11,854 nt of DNA from Firmicutes bacterium UBA7523 (GCA_002479415.1 DLMZ01000058.1:17714-29567), one strand, 5' to 3'. Counted from the first letter of the stretch, positions 1 through 8,177 are shown. A program made the numbers and translations. The notes: generated by a model not told the origin, from the sequence alone.

Positions 1-35
1 CGACAAAGCAATGCGCCTTTTTGAACGGCCTGAAA

Positions 36-512
36 TTATTTTATTGTGTATGCGCCCCTTACCATAAATATCGCCGTCCCTCCGCCAGCAGGTACTCTAG
101 CGCCTCTGCCATCTTCGCGAGGGATAATCAGCAGATTATTAAGGGGTAGCCTCTCACCGCTGCCCAGGTCTTTACCTACGGTTACATTGGACAGACCGTT
201 GCCTGCACTGTTTGCTACAGCTAAAGCGGTTCCTGCCCGCAGGATTATTTCTGTGCCTTCACCGCCCTCTAGCATTCCGCCGGGCGCCACATTTACTACC
301 TCATATGAGCTGCCCCCGCCTCCGCTCCCGCCTTTACTATGCTGTTCCACATAAGCGTGGAGGTAGCTTTGGCTGACTAAGGGGTCTCCCGCAGAGCCAG
401 GTTCGGGAACGGAAGAGCCGCTGGCGGAGCTCCCTGCATACAGTCCTGCTCCAAAGGCAATGAGCAGGGAGAGGGAGACAATAATTGCAAATGATGGAGA
501 TTTCCTTGTCAT
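36..512 (-). CDS. Exported or membrane-anchored protein of unknown function
   Basis: Complete 158-residue protein. It opens with a basic N-terminus and one hydrophobic segment (about residues 8-27), consistent with an uncleaved anchor or a signal peptide, so the rest probably lies outside the membrane. A DPLVSQSY stretch (about 44-51) precedes a Gly/Ser-rich linker (about 60-69). The C-terminal half is compact, with VNVAPGGMLEGGEGTEIILR, a PLNNLLIIPREDGRG stretch and a final MVRGAYTIK. I recall similar short exported proteins with this layout in other Bacillota, but no assigned function. The start is supported by an AAGGGGG ribosome binding site a few bases upstream and by a TTGTCC/TATAAT promoter at 544-572. 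It is divergent from the envelope gene block and may share its control region. Real gene: confident. Role: unknown. Confidence 0.8.
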   Translation of the reverse strand: MTRKSPSFAIIVSLSLLIAFGAGLYAGSSASGSSVPEPGSAGDPLVSQSYLHAYVEQHSKGGSGGGGSSYEVVNVAPGGMLEGGEGTEIILRAGTALAVANSAGNGLSNVTVGKDLGSGERLPLNNLLIIPREDGRGARVPAGGGTAIFMVRGAYTIK

Positions 513-543
513 GATTTTCCCCCTTTAACTTGCTTTTACCATC

Positions 544-572
544 ATTATAGCTGTTATTATTCAGCCGGACAA
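544..572 (-). promoter_or_regulatory. SigA-type promoter for the leftward exported-protein gene
   Basis: Read on the minus strand, TTGTCC (567-572) is followed by a 17-base spacer and a perfect TATAAT (544-549). This lies about 30 bases upstream of the start codon at 512. The -35 box is one arm of an inverted repeat described separately. Confidence 0.75.
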
Positions 573-587
573 CCCGTTAATTTGTCC
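567..587. repeat. Inverted repeat over the -35 box, possible operator
   Basis: GGACAA (567-572) and TTGTCC (582-587) form perfect 6-base arms around a 9-base centre. The left arm is exactly the -35 box of the leftward promoter, so a dimeric regulator bound here would block it. It lies between two divergent genes. No regulator is identified, and arms this short can occur by chance. Confidence 0.35.
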
Positions 588-677
588 AGCGAACGAATAT
601 ATTGCCAGTTACTGTACGCAGGAAAGCTTGTATTGTTCGGCGAATCATAGTCAAATAATTAACTTTTGAGGTGAACG

Positions 678-2654
678 ATGAAGAAGATTATGATACTATT
701 GCTCGCTATCGGGATATTTACAGCCGGTGCGGGTGTTTTACAAAATGATGCTGCTGAATGGAAGATACGTGATGTGGAAATTGCCGTAGACTTTGACGAT
801 GTTTTGAGCTTGGCGCGTGATGCTGGCCGTGCACCTGTAGATATGCTGGCCGAGCTGAAGGAGCTGGGTGTTACTGCGGTAGGAGTGCGTGAAGCTGCTG
901 TGCAGCGTTATCGCCGTGAAGGGCGCATCTCTCCTGTGCAGGGAAGCGATATTATCCATAACTGGCGCCTTACCGGAGAAGCGCACCCTGTTCTTGTTCC
1001 CTTGCTTGAGCGTGGGGATGTGCATCCAGAGTCTACCTATCTTCTCCTTGATGACCAGGCATTGGCAGACCGGCTGGCAGCTAAAGCTATGCTAAAGTTG
1101 CAAAAAAATGTGCGCACCTATTTTGATCAGGTGCCTTTAATTGTAGAAATTAATGAAGAATTCAATAAAGTTCTTAGTTTGCGTATTGGTGTTGACCCTG
1201 GCGATACTTCCATGCTTCAGTCTCTTGGCTTGCGTATGGTGCCGCGCCCGGATAATTTGAATCTAAAAAGTGAGGATGCGGTCAGGGCCACGTTGGATGA
1301 ATTTTTCGATTTTCCCGCAGAGATGCTTTCGGCCATTGTTTTTGAAGGCACCGAAGTAACAGGATTTCCAAAGCATTTAGAAACTACCGCCGCTTATTTA
1401 AATGAAGCATCTCTGCCCTTTGGCATTATTGAGTTTTTTACCCGCCAGGCTGGAGTTGACAGCCTTTCATTCCTTATCGACTATAATACCATCCTGGTTC
1501 ATCCCAACCAGCCTGATAAGCCTGTTCAGTCTGTTGCAAATTCAGTTCGTGAACGGCGGGTGCGCCTGGTTTATCTTCGTTTTCCCCTTACAGAAACGGA
1601 TGCAGTAAGTAAATCCTTGGGACTTGTGAGCGGGGTTTCGGAAACGCTGGCTAAATACAACTATAATGGCGGTCTTGCTCAGTCTACCGTCTTTCCACCC
1701 GTAGCTCCGATTCTGCTCTTGATAATTCTTCTTGGGGTGGCTTCTGCTGTAGTACTGCTATTTACTGAAGTTTTTAAGGGGCATTATTATCCGCTCTGGT
1801 TTGTCTTTTTCGTTGTTTTTGTTGGTTTATTGGCTCTATTTAAGATGTTTTCCCAGAATACGGCACTTCAGATTGTATCTCTCTTGTCGGTAATGGTATT
1901 TGCTTCGTTGGCTGTTATTAGTCAGCAGCTAAATCGTATTCCTCGTAGGCTTGACAATGCCGGTGCGTTTCTCTGGGCACTAACATCTTTAATAAAAACA
2001 TTTTTTGTGGTGGCTGCCGGCGGAATAATTATCGTCAGCCTTACATCCTCGCCGTACTTTACAGGGGGAACTGCACTTTTCCGGGGCGTCAAAGTAGTTC
2101 ATATACTGCCCTTTGCGCTGGTATTCCCAATGGCAGTTATTCGTATTTACCATCACAGCATTGAGAAGTGGACTCCCAGCCGCTTAATCCGTATAGCAAA
2201 CGACTTTCTTTCCCAGCCGGTATTAGTTTCATATCTTGTTCTTTTCGTAGTTTTAGCTGTTGCAGCAGTTTTCTATGTGGGACGTACCGGACATACTGCC
2301 GGTATTCCAGTGCCTGCTCTGGAGCTGCGCATCAGGGATATTCTTGAGAAAGTGCTTGTTATCCGTCCCCGCTTTAAGGAATTTCTTATCGGCTATCCTT
2401 TGGCTCTGCTAGGGTTGACTCAATTGGCCAGGGGTTCCCGTTCGGCATTAACAATAGCCTTGATAGTTATTGGTGCTGTTGCACCCATATCTATGGCTAA
2501 CACATTTATGCATTTTACTACACCTATTCCTTACTATAATGCGTTTATTCGTTCACTAAACGGCTTGTGGACAGGCATTTTAATCGGAGCAGTACTATAC
2601 GCCTTTAATTTAGTGCTGCTTCGCATATGGCGAAATGTGGTGAAGGACGAATGA
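678..2654 (+). CDS. DUF5693 family polytopic membrane protein
   Basis: A 658-residue membrane protein. It has an N-terminal signal-type segment (about 3-22), then a roughly 310-residue hydrophilic domain (about 25-335) that should sit outside the membrane. About nine hydrophobic segments follow from residue 341 to the end, starting with PVAPILLLIILLGVASAVVL and ending before a short basic tail. This architecture and its position directly before csaB match the DUF5693 family, which has no established function. The start is set by GAGGTGA (668-674), 3 bases before ATG. Its TGA overlaps the csaB ATG (ATGA at 2651-2654), so the two are probably translated together. Inference: it takes part in export, assembly or modification of the wall polymer that CsaB acts on, for example as a transporter or membrane-embedded transferase. 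Family call fairly sure; role open. Confidence 0.82.
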   Translation: MKKIMILLLAIGIFTAGAGVLQNDAAEWKIRDVEIAVDFDDVLSLARDAGRAPVDMLAELKELGVTAVGVREAAVQRYRREGRISPVQGSDIIHNWRLTGEAHPVLVPLLERGDVHPESTYLLLDDQALADRLAAKAMLKLQKNVRTYFDQVPLIVEINEEFNKVLSLRIGVDPGDTSMLQSLGLRMVPRPDNLNLKSEDAVRATLDEFFDFPAEMLSAIVFEGTEVTGFPKHLETTAAYLNEASLPFGIIEFFTRQAGVDSLSFLIDYNTILVHPNQPDKPVQSVANSVRERRVRLVYLRFPLTETDAVSKSLGLVSGVSETLAKYNYNGGLAQSTVFPPVAPILLLIILLGVASAVVLLFTEVFKGHYYPLWFVFFVVFVGLLALFKMFSQNTALQIVSLLSVMVFASLAVISQQLNRIPRRLDNAGAFLWALTSLIKTFFVVAAGGIIIVSLTSSPYFTGGTALFRGVKVVHILPFALVFPMAVIRIYHHSIEKWTPSRLIRIANDFLSQPVLVSYLVLFVVLAVAAVFYVGRTGHTAGIPVPALELRIRDILEKVLVIRPRFKEFLIGYPLALLGLTQLARGSRSALTIALIVIGAVAPISMANTFMHFTTPIPYYNAFIRSLNGLWTGILIGAVLYAFNLVLLRIWRNVVKDE

Positions 2655-3763
2655 AGAATGTAGTTATTTCCGGGTATTATGGTTTTAATAATGCCGGTGA
2701 CGAAGCTATACTTCACAGCATAGTTAGCTCGCTAAAAAACCTTGCCGCTAAACGCGGTGAAAAGCTGCGCTTTACTGTGCTTTCAGCCGACCCCTCACAT
2801 ACAGCACGGTGCTACGGTGTTGAAGCAGTAGGCCGCCAGAATTTGCTGCAAATAATTCGGGTGTTAATTCGAGCCGATGCATTTATCAGCGGCGGTGGCG
2901 GGCTGCTTCAGGATTCTACCGGCAGAGGGTTTTCTATTCCCTACTATTTGGGGCTTGTGGCTTTGGCTCGCCTGTTAGGGAAAAAAGTTGTTTTTTATGC
3001 ACAGGGAATAGGCCCGGTTAAAAAAGGCTTTAATCGGCTATTGATGCGACTTGTGGCTAACCGTGCTTCATTAATAGCCGTTCGTGACAAATCTTCCCAA
3101 AAAGAGCTTACCCGTCTTGGAGTTAATCATCCCCCTGTTGTAGTTACTGCAGATCCAGTATTTCTTTTAGAGCCGGAAGATGCAAGTGGACGGGCTGCTC
3201 AGTTTATAAAAAAAATTCCTGAGAATAAACGTGTAATTGGCATATCTGTCCGTTCTTGGCATAATGAAGAAGAGACGCTGTATGAGCTATCTGTCGCTGC
3301 CGACATTCTTGCCCGCGATTTATCTGCGGTTACAGTTTTGGTGCCCATGCATTATCCCGACGATTTGGATGTCGCCGAAAAACTGGCCGGTCTTATGAAG
3401 TCAGAAACTTATGTGCTGCGGGAAAACCTCACACCGCAGGAGTTGCTTGCTCTATTTAGTCGCTTTGACCTTGTGCTGGCAATGCGTCTTCACGCATTGA
3501 TATTTGCCGCAGTTGCCGGTGTTCCCATGCTGGGCATAGGTTACGACGGCAAAGTAGATGCGCTTCTGGCCAGAATGGGGCTTCAAAGTGCGGGAAAGCC
3601 GGGTCAGCTTGAAGCGGTTGAACTGGCAGGGCAAGCGTTTGAGCGCTGGCAAGCCGGGGACAACCTGCGGCAGACGCTGCGTGAAAAAAGCGCCGGTATG
3701 CGTGAGGATGCTCTTGTCTGGGCGAATACAGCTTTGGATTTTATCATTGATTCACAAAGATAA
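2651..3763 (+). CDS. csaB: Polysaccharide pyruvyl transferase CsaB
   Basis: A 370-residue cytoplasmic enzyme. The CsaB family adds a ketal pyruvate, from phosphoenolpyruvate, to the secondary cell wall polymer, creating the ligand that SLH domains bind. Visible family features: N-terminal ISGYYGFNNAGDEA (about 5-19), SGGGGLLQDSTGRG (about 80-93), a YAQGIGPVKKGF stretch, DPVFLLEP, and C-terminal MRLHALIFAAVAGVP (about 278-292) followed by IGYDGKV. Length is normal for the family. I use the ATG at 2651, which overlaps the upstream TGA, because the homologous region begins with MKNVVISG. An in-frame ATG at 2627 would add eight unrelated residues from inside the previous gene. An SLH-domain protein encoded 4.5 kb downstream is a plausible client of the modification. 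Confidence 0.92.
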   Translation: MKNVVISGYYGFNNAGDEAILHSIVSSLKNLAAKRGEKLRFTVLSADPSHTARCYGVEAVGRQNLLQIIRVLIRADAFISGGGGLLQDSTGRGFSIPYYLGLVALARLLGKKVVFYAQGIGPVKKGFNRLLMRLVANRASLIAVRDKSSQKELTRLGVNHPPVVVTADPVFLLEPEDASGRAAQFIKKIPENKRVIGISVRSWHNEEETLYELSVAADILARDLSAVTVLVPMHYPDDLDVAEKLAGLMKSETYVLRENLTPQELLALFSRFDLVLAMRLHALIFAAVAGVPMLGIGYDGKVDALLARMGLQSAGKPGQLEAVELAGQAFERWQAGDNLRQTLREKSAGMREDALVWANTALDFIIDSQR

Positions 3764-3805
3764 TTGTAGCTGGTTGGAATTATGTATGAAACTTCGGAGG
3801 TCTAT

Positions 3806-4525
3806 ATGAAAGAACCGATACTCGGCATTCCTGCCCATATTGTTACTCTGGAGGAAGCGGTTTCCCGTGTCAAGGAAATGCTTAAAAACAATAAGTCGCA
3901 TTTCATTGCTTCGGTTAATCCCGAAATTTGCATCGCAGCTCGCGAAAACGAATTATTAAAGAAAGTTTTGCTTGAAGCCGACTTAGGCATTCCTGATGGC
4001 ATTGGAATTGTTCTTGCTTCACGGCTTTGTGGCGGGCAGATTCGCGCTCGTGTAACCGGTATTGATTTGATGCAGGAACTGGTTAAACTGGCGGCTGTAG
4101 AAAATAAGTCAATTTTCCTTTACGGTGCAGCGGAAGGCGTGGCGGCAGAAGCTGCCACTAAGCTAACAGAATCTTATCCAGACCTGCTAATTGCCGGCAC
4201 ACAACATGGCTATATTTCTAAAGAGCAAGAGGCGGAAGTGGCAAAGCAAATTGCTGCCTCTGGAGCAGACATAGTATTTATCGGACTTGGAAGTCCTCGT
4301 CAGGAGTTTTTCTTCGCCGACCATGGCAGCGCCACCGGCGCCAAGGTTCTTATGGCGGTAGGGGGGTCCTTCGATGTGCTTTCCGGCCGCCTGCCACGCG
4401 CGCCCCGTATTTACCAGCGTCTCGGCATAGAATGGCTTTATCGGTTGTGCTTGCAGCCTGCGAGGCTAAAGCGCTCATTAAGTCTTCCCAGGTTCCTTTT
4501 TCTTTCATTAATTAAGAAGTTTTAA
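3806..4525 (+). CDS. tagA: WecG/TagA/CpsF family glycosyltransferase
   Basis: A 239-residue enzyme of the GT26 family. Members typically transfer N-acetylmannosamine (or a related sugar) to undecaprenyl-PP-GlcNAc, the second committed step in making linkage units of wall teichoic acids or secondary polymers. Visible: SVNPEICIAARE (36-47), GIPDGIG (61-67) with the conserved Asp64, FLYGAAEGVAAEAA, FIGLGSPRQEFF, and AVGGSFDVLSGRLPRAPRIY then IEWLYRL near the C-terminus, where family members carry a membrane-association tail. The start is the ATG at 3806, 5 bases after GGAGG (3796-3800); an upstream ATG at 3782 has no good ribosome site. It follows csaB by 42 bases and precedes the gene expected to make its lipid substrate. 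The position often occupied by Thr before NPE is Ser36 here. The exact sugar is not certain. Confidence 0.88.
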   Translation: MKEPILGIPAHIVTLEEAVSRVKEMLKNNKSHFIASVNPEICIAARENELLKKVLLEADLGIPDGIGIVLASRLCGGQIRARVTGIDLMQELVKLAAVENKSIFLYGAAEGVAAEAATKLTESYPDLLIAGTQHGYISKEQEAEVAKQIAASGADIVFIGLGSPRQEFFFADHGSATGAKVLMAVGGSFDVLSGRLPRAPRIYQRLGIEWLYRLCLQPARLKRSLSLPRFLFLSLIKKF

Positions 4526-4584
4526 TGAGTTAAGGGGTTGTTAAACCCTGGCAATTATGATAAAACCTAATTGTACCTTTTATG

Positions 4585-4590
4585 TATAAT
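4585..4590 (+). promoter_or_regulatory. Possible -10 box upstream of the tagO-like gene
   Basis: A perfect TATAAT, 30 bases before the GTG start at 4620, lies in the only sizeable gap (95 bases) within the block from 678 to 5555. No convincing -35 hexamer is found 16-18 bases upstream, so an internal promoter is possible but weakly supported. Confidence 0.35.
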
Positions 4591-4619
4591 GCTCTCTTTA
4601 AGTTTAGGAGGAAATATAA

Positions 4620-5555
4620 GTGCAGCAATTTTTATTCTTATTTGGCGGAGCTTTTTTTATCAGCTTATTGACTACGCCTATAGTCAGCCGTATTGCTTTC
4701 CGTGTAGGGGCTGTTGACCAGCCTGATAAAAGAAAAGTACACAGCCAGGTTATGCCGCGGTTAGGGGGCTTGGCCGTTTTTGTTGGTTTTGTCGCTGCAG
4801 CATCATTTCTTGTTAACCAGGGGCCGCAGGTTGCAGGCCTGCTGCTTGGCGGTATTATAATTTTTCTGCTGGGCGTGGCAGATGATATTCGGGGAATTAC
4901 TCCAAAAATTAAACTGACAGGGCAAGTAATAGCATCTATTGTAGTTGTTTCTTCCGGCATTCAGGTTCAGTTTATTAATAACCCGTTTAACGGTTATTTT
5001 TATCTTGGAATACTGGCTGTTCCTCTTACCATCTTTTGGATTGTTGCTGTTACAAACGCGGTGAATCTCATTGATGGCTTGGACGGCTTGGCTTCCGGAG
5101 TTGCTATTATCGCTCTAATAACCTTTGCTGTTATTTCTTATCAAATGGACCAGCTTACAGTTTCCCTGCTTTCAGTATCATTGGCAGGTGCGCTGCTTGG
5201 TTTTCTCCGCTACAACTTTTTCCCGGCAAAAATATTCCTTGGTGATTCCGGCAGCATGTTTATCGGTTTTATAATTGCTGTTTTAGCAATTTTGGGGCTT
5301 CTTAAGGGAGTCACTCTGGTAGCTTTTGTTATCCCCATCATAATACTCGGCGTGCCTATTTTTGATACTTGCTTTGCCATCTTTCGCCGCTACTGTGAAC
5401 GTCAGCCTATATTTCAGGCTGATAAGAAGCATATTCATCACCGCTTACTTGGTCGTGGCCTATCCCACCGCCAAACAGTATTGGTAATCTACGGACTTTC
5501 CATTTTCTGCAGCGTTAGTGCTCTACTAATGATGAGAAGTTCAATTCTCTTTTAG
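4620..5555 (+). CDS. tagO: Undecaprenyl-phosphate GlcNAc-1-phosphate transferase (TagO/WecA type)
   Basis: A 311-residue polytopic protein of the MraY/WecA family. It would move a sugar-1-phosphate, usually GlcNAc-1-P, from its UDP form to undecaprenyl phosphate, the first membrane step of secondary polymer synthesis. Family signatures in order: PDKRKVHSQVMPRLGGLAVF near the N-terminus, the ADD motif (Asp88, Asp89) in GVADDIRG, NAVNLIDGLDGLASG (146-160) with the catalytic and metal-binding acidic residues, FLGDSGSMFIGF, and HIHH (271-274) in the last cytoplasmic loop. HIHH marks the WecA/TagO branch rather than MraY. The start is GTG at 4620, 8 bases after AGGAGG (4606-4611). It is slightly short at the C-terminus compared with many relatives. 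It fits directly with the upstream GT26 enzyme, which would use its product. Confidence 0.92.
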   Translation: MQQFLFLFGGAFFISLLTTPIVSRIAFRVGAVDQPDKRKVHSQVMPRLGGLAVFVGFVAAASFLVNQGPQVAGLLLGGIIIFLLGVADDIRGITPKIKLTGQVIASIVVVSSGIQVQFINNPFNGYFYLGILAVPLTIFWIVAVTNAVNLIDGLDGLASGVAIIALITFAVISYQMDQLTVSLLSVSLAGALLGFLRYNFFPAKIFLGDSGSMFIGFIIAVLAILGLLKGVTLVAFVIPIIILGVPIFDTCFAIFRRYCERQPIFQADKKHIHHRLLGRGLSHRQTVLVIYGLSIFCSVSALLMMRSSILF

Positions 5556-5568
5556 CAGGCAAGTAAAG

Positions 5569-5600
5569 TTAGGACCGGCCTGTATTCAGGCCGGTCCTAA
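5569..5600. other. Perfect 14-bp hairpin with no U-tract
   Basis: Arms 5569-5582 and 5587-5600 pair perfectly around a TATT loop, with a GC-rich core (GGACCGGCCTG). On the plus strand the hairpin is followed by AAAGACAG, not T residues, so it is not a textbook intrinsic terminator. It sits 13 bases after the tagO-like stop codon and 50 bases before the DUF3048 start. It may end transcription without a U-tract, protect the 3' end of the upstream mRNA, or serve as a protein site. Confidence 0.6.
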
Positions 5601-5650
5601 AAAGACAGTTATTTTGAGTATACATATCAAGCTTATAGTCCGGAGGTAGG

Positions 5651-6601
5651 ATGATGAAAAAAGCTTTGTTGTGGCTGTTGATAGCGGCCTTTTTGTTTGC
5701 AGTATTACTTAGCGGATGTGGGAAGAAGCCGGCGCCTGTGAATGAGCCGGGAATTGAGGAAGAGACAGAAGAAATTGAAGAGGATTCAACGATTAGAGTG
5801 GAGAAGGTAAAGCCTGTTTGTGTGGTGATTAACAACCATCGTGCGGCTTGGCCTCAATCTGGCTTGCAGCAGGCTTCCATAGTTTATGAATTTTTGGTTG
5901 AGGGTGGCACTACAAGGTATCTGGCTGTCTTTGACAGGCACTTTGAGGAAGATTTTGTTGTAGGACCGGTGAGAAGCCTGAGGCCTTATTTTGGCGAACA
6001 AGCGCGTGAGTATGGCGGAGCAATTGCTCACAGCGGATATTCAATTCGTACGGAGGAAATGATAAAAGGTATGGGGCTGAAACAGATTACCAGCGCCCAG
6101 TACCTCTGGAGAGATTCCTCAAGGAATGCACCCCACAACTTATATACGCATATTAGTAAGCTTTATAAAGCTATAGGAGCTTCGGATATAACAGAGCTGG
6201 AATTTGAACCCATGGAGTTGCCAGAGGAGTATGAAGAGGAGTTCAATCCAGAGATTGTCTATAACCTTAATTACAAGGTGAGTTACAAGTATGACGCAGA
6301 GAATGCGGAGTACTTGCGGTTTATTAACGGTGGTCCTCTGGTGGATCGTGAAAGCGGCAAGCAATACAGCGCCACTAGAGTAATCGTGCGTACCGCTAAG
6401 CACACCAATGTTCCGGGCCCGGAAGCTTTAGTGGATATTGACTTGTCCGGAAGCGGGTCAGGGTTTTTATATGAGGCCGGCAGGAAGTATGAAATCCTCT
6501 GGGAGAAGAAAGGCGGCAAGACCGGATATTATTATTCGGACGGTACACCGGTTGAGATTGGCTGGGGTAACACCTGGATTCAGGTTGTGCGCAGCTTGTA
6601 G
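5651..6601 (+). CDS. DUF3048 family lipoprotein (YerB-like)
   Basis: A 316-residue predicted lipoprotein: KK, a hydrophobic segment (about 5-20) and a lipobox LLSGC with Cys23 as the lipidation site. An acidic Glu/Asp-rich linker (about 33-48) follows. The DUF3048 body includes VVINNHRAAWPQSGLQQASI, VYEFLVEGGTTRYLAVF, VGPVRSLRPYF and AIAHSGYS in the N-terminal domain. The smaller C-terminal domain ends with TGYYYSDGTPVEIGWGNTWIQVV. The relative in Bacillus subtilis is YerB; no catalytic role is established for the family. GGAGG (5642-5646) supports ATG at 5651 or 5654. It stands between the tagO-like gene and murJ, with murJ only 14 bases downstream, so a role at the outer face of the membrane in envelope building is a reasonable inference. 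Family call strong; role unknown. Confidence 0.88.
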   Translation: MMKKALLWLLIAAFLFAVLLSGCGKKPAPVNEPGIEEETEEIEEDSTIRVEKVKPVCVVINNHRAAWPQSGLQQASIVYEFLVEGGTTRYLAVFDRHFEEDFVVGPVRSLRPYFGEQAREYGGAIAHSGYSIRTEEMIKGMGLKQITSAQYLWRDSSRNAPHNLYTHISKLYKAIGASDITELEFEPMELPEEYEEEFNPEIVYNLNYKVSYKYDAENAEYLRFINGGPLVDRESGKQYSATRVIVRTAKHTNVPGPEALVDIDLSGSGSGFLYEAGRKYEILWEKKGGKTGYYYSDGTPVEIGWGNTWIQVVRSL

Positions 6602-6615
6602 AAAGTTGGGAGCAG

Positions 6616-8145
6616 ATGAATAACAGAGCCATGTTGAAGTGGGCCGGAGTAGTGACGGTATTGCTGGTTATTTCACGGCTTACCGGGTTTTTGCGCGAGA
6701 CAGCTATTGCGTATCGTTTTGGCGCTTCGGCGGAAACTGATGCATATTTAATTGCGGCCATGCTGCCGTACATATTGTTTTATGCTTTTAACGACGCGGT
6801 GAAAACCGCGTTTATTCCCGTATATGGCGAGTACCATAAAGATGAGGAAGGAAATGCATTTGCACTCACTGCTTTTGTTATCCTGGGCGGAGTTTTATTA
6901 TTGCTAAGCGCCGTACTAATCTGGGCTGCGCCGGTGGTAGTGAAGCTGGTAGCGCCAGGGTTTAGCGGAGAGACTCTTGAAATAACGGTGCAAATGGCCA
7001 GAATTATGCTGCCGGGTTTGTTTTTTCTGGGTATGAGCGGCTTGTCCAGCGGATTACTCCATACAAAGAAGAACTTTGTTATTCCGGCGCTGCCAGCATA
7101 TCCCAGTAATGCTATTGTAATTGCGGCTGCTGTTTTGCTGGGAACACGGTACGGGATTATGGGGTTGGCTTGGGCCACAATCGCGGGCTTTGCCAGCCAG
7201 TTTCTTATCCAGGTGCCTGCGGTAATGCGCCAAGGAGTTTTTAAAAGGCATAGGCTGTTATGGAAGCATCCGGGTGTAAAGAAAATGGCTGTGCTACTGC
7301 CGCCGGTTATTCTAGGCGGTGCTGCCTTGGAGTTAAAAAGTATTGTGGATCGGGTTTTTGGGTCTCTGTTGCCTGAGGGAAGCATTGCAGCTTTAAACTT
7401 TGCCAACAGAATATATCTTTTGCCAAATGGAATATTAATTTTGGCGTTGCTCACAGTTATTTATCCCACATTAGTAGAGCTGCATATCGAAGGAAGAATG
7501 AAGGATTTTAAGCAGACGCTGAGGCAAGGCTTAGGACTGATTATTGTCCTGGTTCTCCCCATGATGGTTGGGCTGGTTGTGCTGCGGGTTCCGGTGGTAC
7601 GCTTGCTCTTTGAAAGAGGGGCATTTGACACCGCGGCGACAGGGAGCACCGCATTTGCGCTGGCTTTCTATAGCTTAGGACTGGTCGCGCTGGGCGCTCA
7701 GCTGCTGATAAACAGGGCGTTTTATGCTCTGAAAGATACTGTGACTCCAATGGTGTTTACATTTATTATGGTGCTGCTCAATATTGTGCTCAACTGGCTT
7801 TTGATTAAGCCGTTGGCCCATGGCGGAATAGCTTTGGGTACCGCATTGTCGGTAAATATTGGAACTTTCGGCTTGGCTTGTTTGCTTTGGCGAAAAATTG
7901 GTTCCTTCGGAGGGAGGCAGTTACTGGCAACCTTCTGGAAATCTTCACTAGCTGCTTTAGTTATGGGAGTACTGCTGATGGCGGGAAAAGAGTATTTGCC
8001 GGTTGAAGGCTTTACCCAGCAGGCGTTAGGCTTAGGTGTACTGATTGGTGCAGGCGCAGTAATATACTTTGCATTGGCGTATGTATTGAAGGTGGAGGAA
8101 CTTCAGATAGGGATAGGAATTTTAAAAAGAAAAGCAGGTCGCTAA
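6616..8145 (+). CDS. murJ: MurJ/MviN family lipid flippase
   Basis: A 509-residue protein of the MOP exporter superfamily with about 14 hydrophobic segments. MurJ moves lipid II across the membrane; relatives move other undecaprenyl-PP-linked glycans. The N-terminal signature ISRLTGFLRETAIAYRFG then ETDAYLIAAMLP and FIPVYGEY is typical of MurJ, as are the basic and acidic residues in LKSIVDRVFGSLLPEGSIAALNFANR and the FERGAFD stretch (about residues 333-339). Length is normal. GGGAG lies 3 bases before the ATG. The 14-base gap from the DUF3048 gene suggests co-transcription, and a strong terminator follows. Because it lies among secondary polymer genes, it could be a paralog serving that polymer instead of peptidoglycan; sequence alone does not decide. 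Confidence 0.92.
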   Translation: MNNRAMLKWAGVVTVLLVISRLTGFLRETAIAYRFGASAETDAYLIAAMLPYILFYAFNDAVKTAFIPVYGEYHKDEEGNAFALTAFVILGGVLLLLSAVLIWAAPVVVKLVAPGFSGETLEITVQMARIMLPGLFFLGMSGLSSGLLHTKKNFVIPALPAYPSNAIVIAAAVLLGTRYGIMGLAWATIAGFASQFLIQVPAVMRQGVFKRHRLLWKHPGVKKMAVLLPPVILGGAALELKSIVDRVFGSLLPEGSIAALNFANRIYLLPNGILILALLTVIYPTLVELHIEGRMKDFKQTLRQGLGLIIVLVLPMMVGLVVLRVPVVRLLFERGAFDTAATGSTAFALAFYSLGLVALGAQLLINRAFYALKDTVTPMVFTFIMVLLNIVLNWLLIKPLAHGGIALGTALSVNIGTFGLACLLWRKIGSFGGRQLLATFWKSSLAALVMGVLLMAGKEYLPVEGFTQQALGLGVLIGAGAVIYFALAYVLKVEELQIGIGILKRKAGR

Positions 8146-8149
8146 GAGC

Positions 8150-8177
8150 AAAAAAATCCCGGAAACGGGATTTTTTT
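8150..8177 (+). terminator. Intrinsic terminator after murJ
   Basis: A 12-bp perfect stem (AAAAAAATCCCG, 8150-8161, with CGGGATTTTTTT, 8166-8177) closes a GAAA tetraloop and ends in seven T residues. It begins 5 bases after the murJ stop. The A-tract on the other side makes it potentially bidirectional. It separates murJ from the SLH gene, which therefore probably has its own promoter. Confidence 0.93.

Noticed and set aside
1..35. Terminator for the leftward exported-protein gene
   Set aside because: Only a weak GGCC/GGC pairing without a T-run is visible before the window ends.
4530..4556. Terminator-like pairing AGGGGTT/AAACCCT after the GT26 gene
   Set aside because: The stem has a G/A mismatch, a small loop and no T-tract on either strand, so termination is not supported.
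6780..7454. Long leftward open frame (224 residues) inside murJ
   Set aside because: Antisense to a fully conserved murJ; Pro/Thr/Ser-rich translation without domain features or a ribosome site; a codon-composition shadow.
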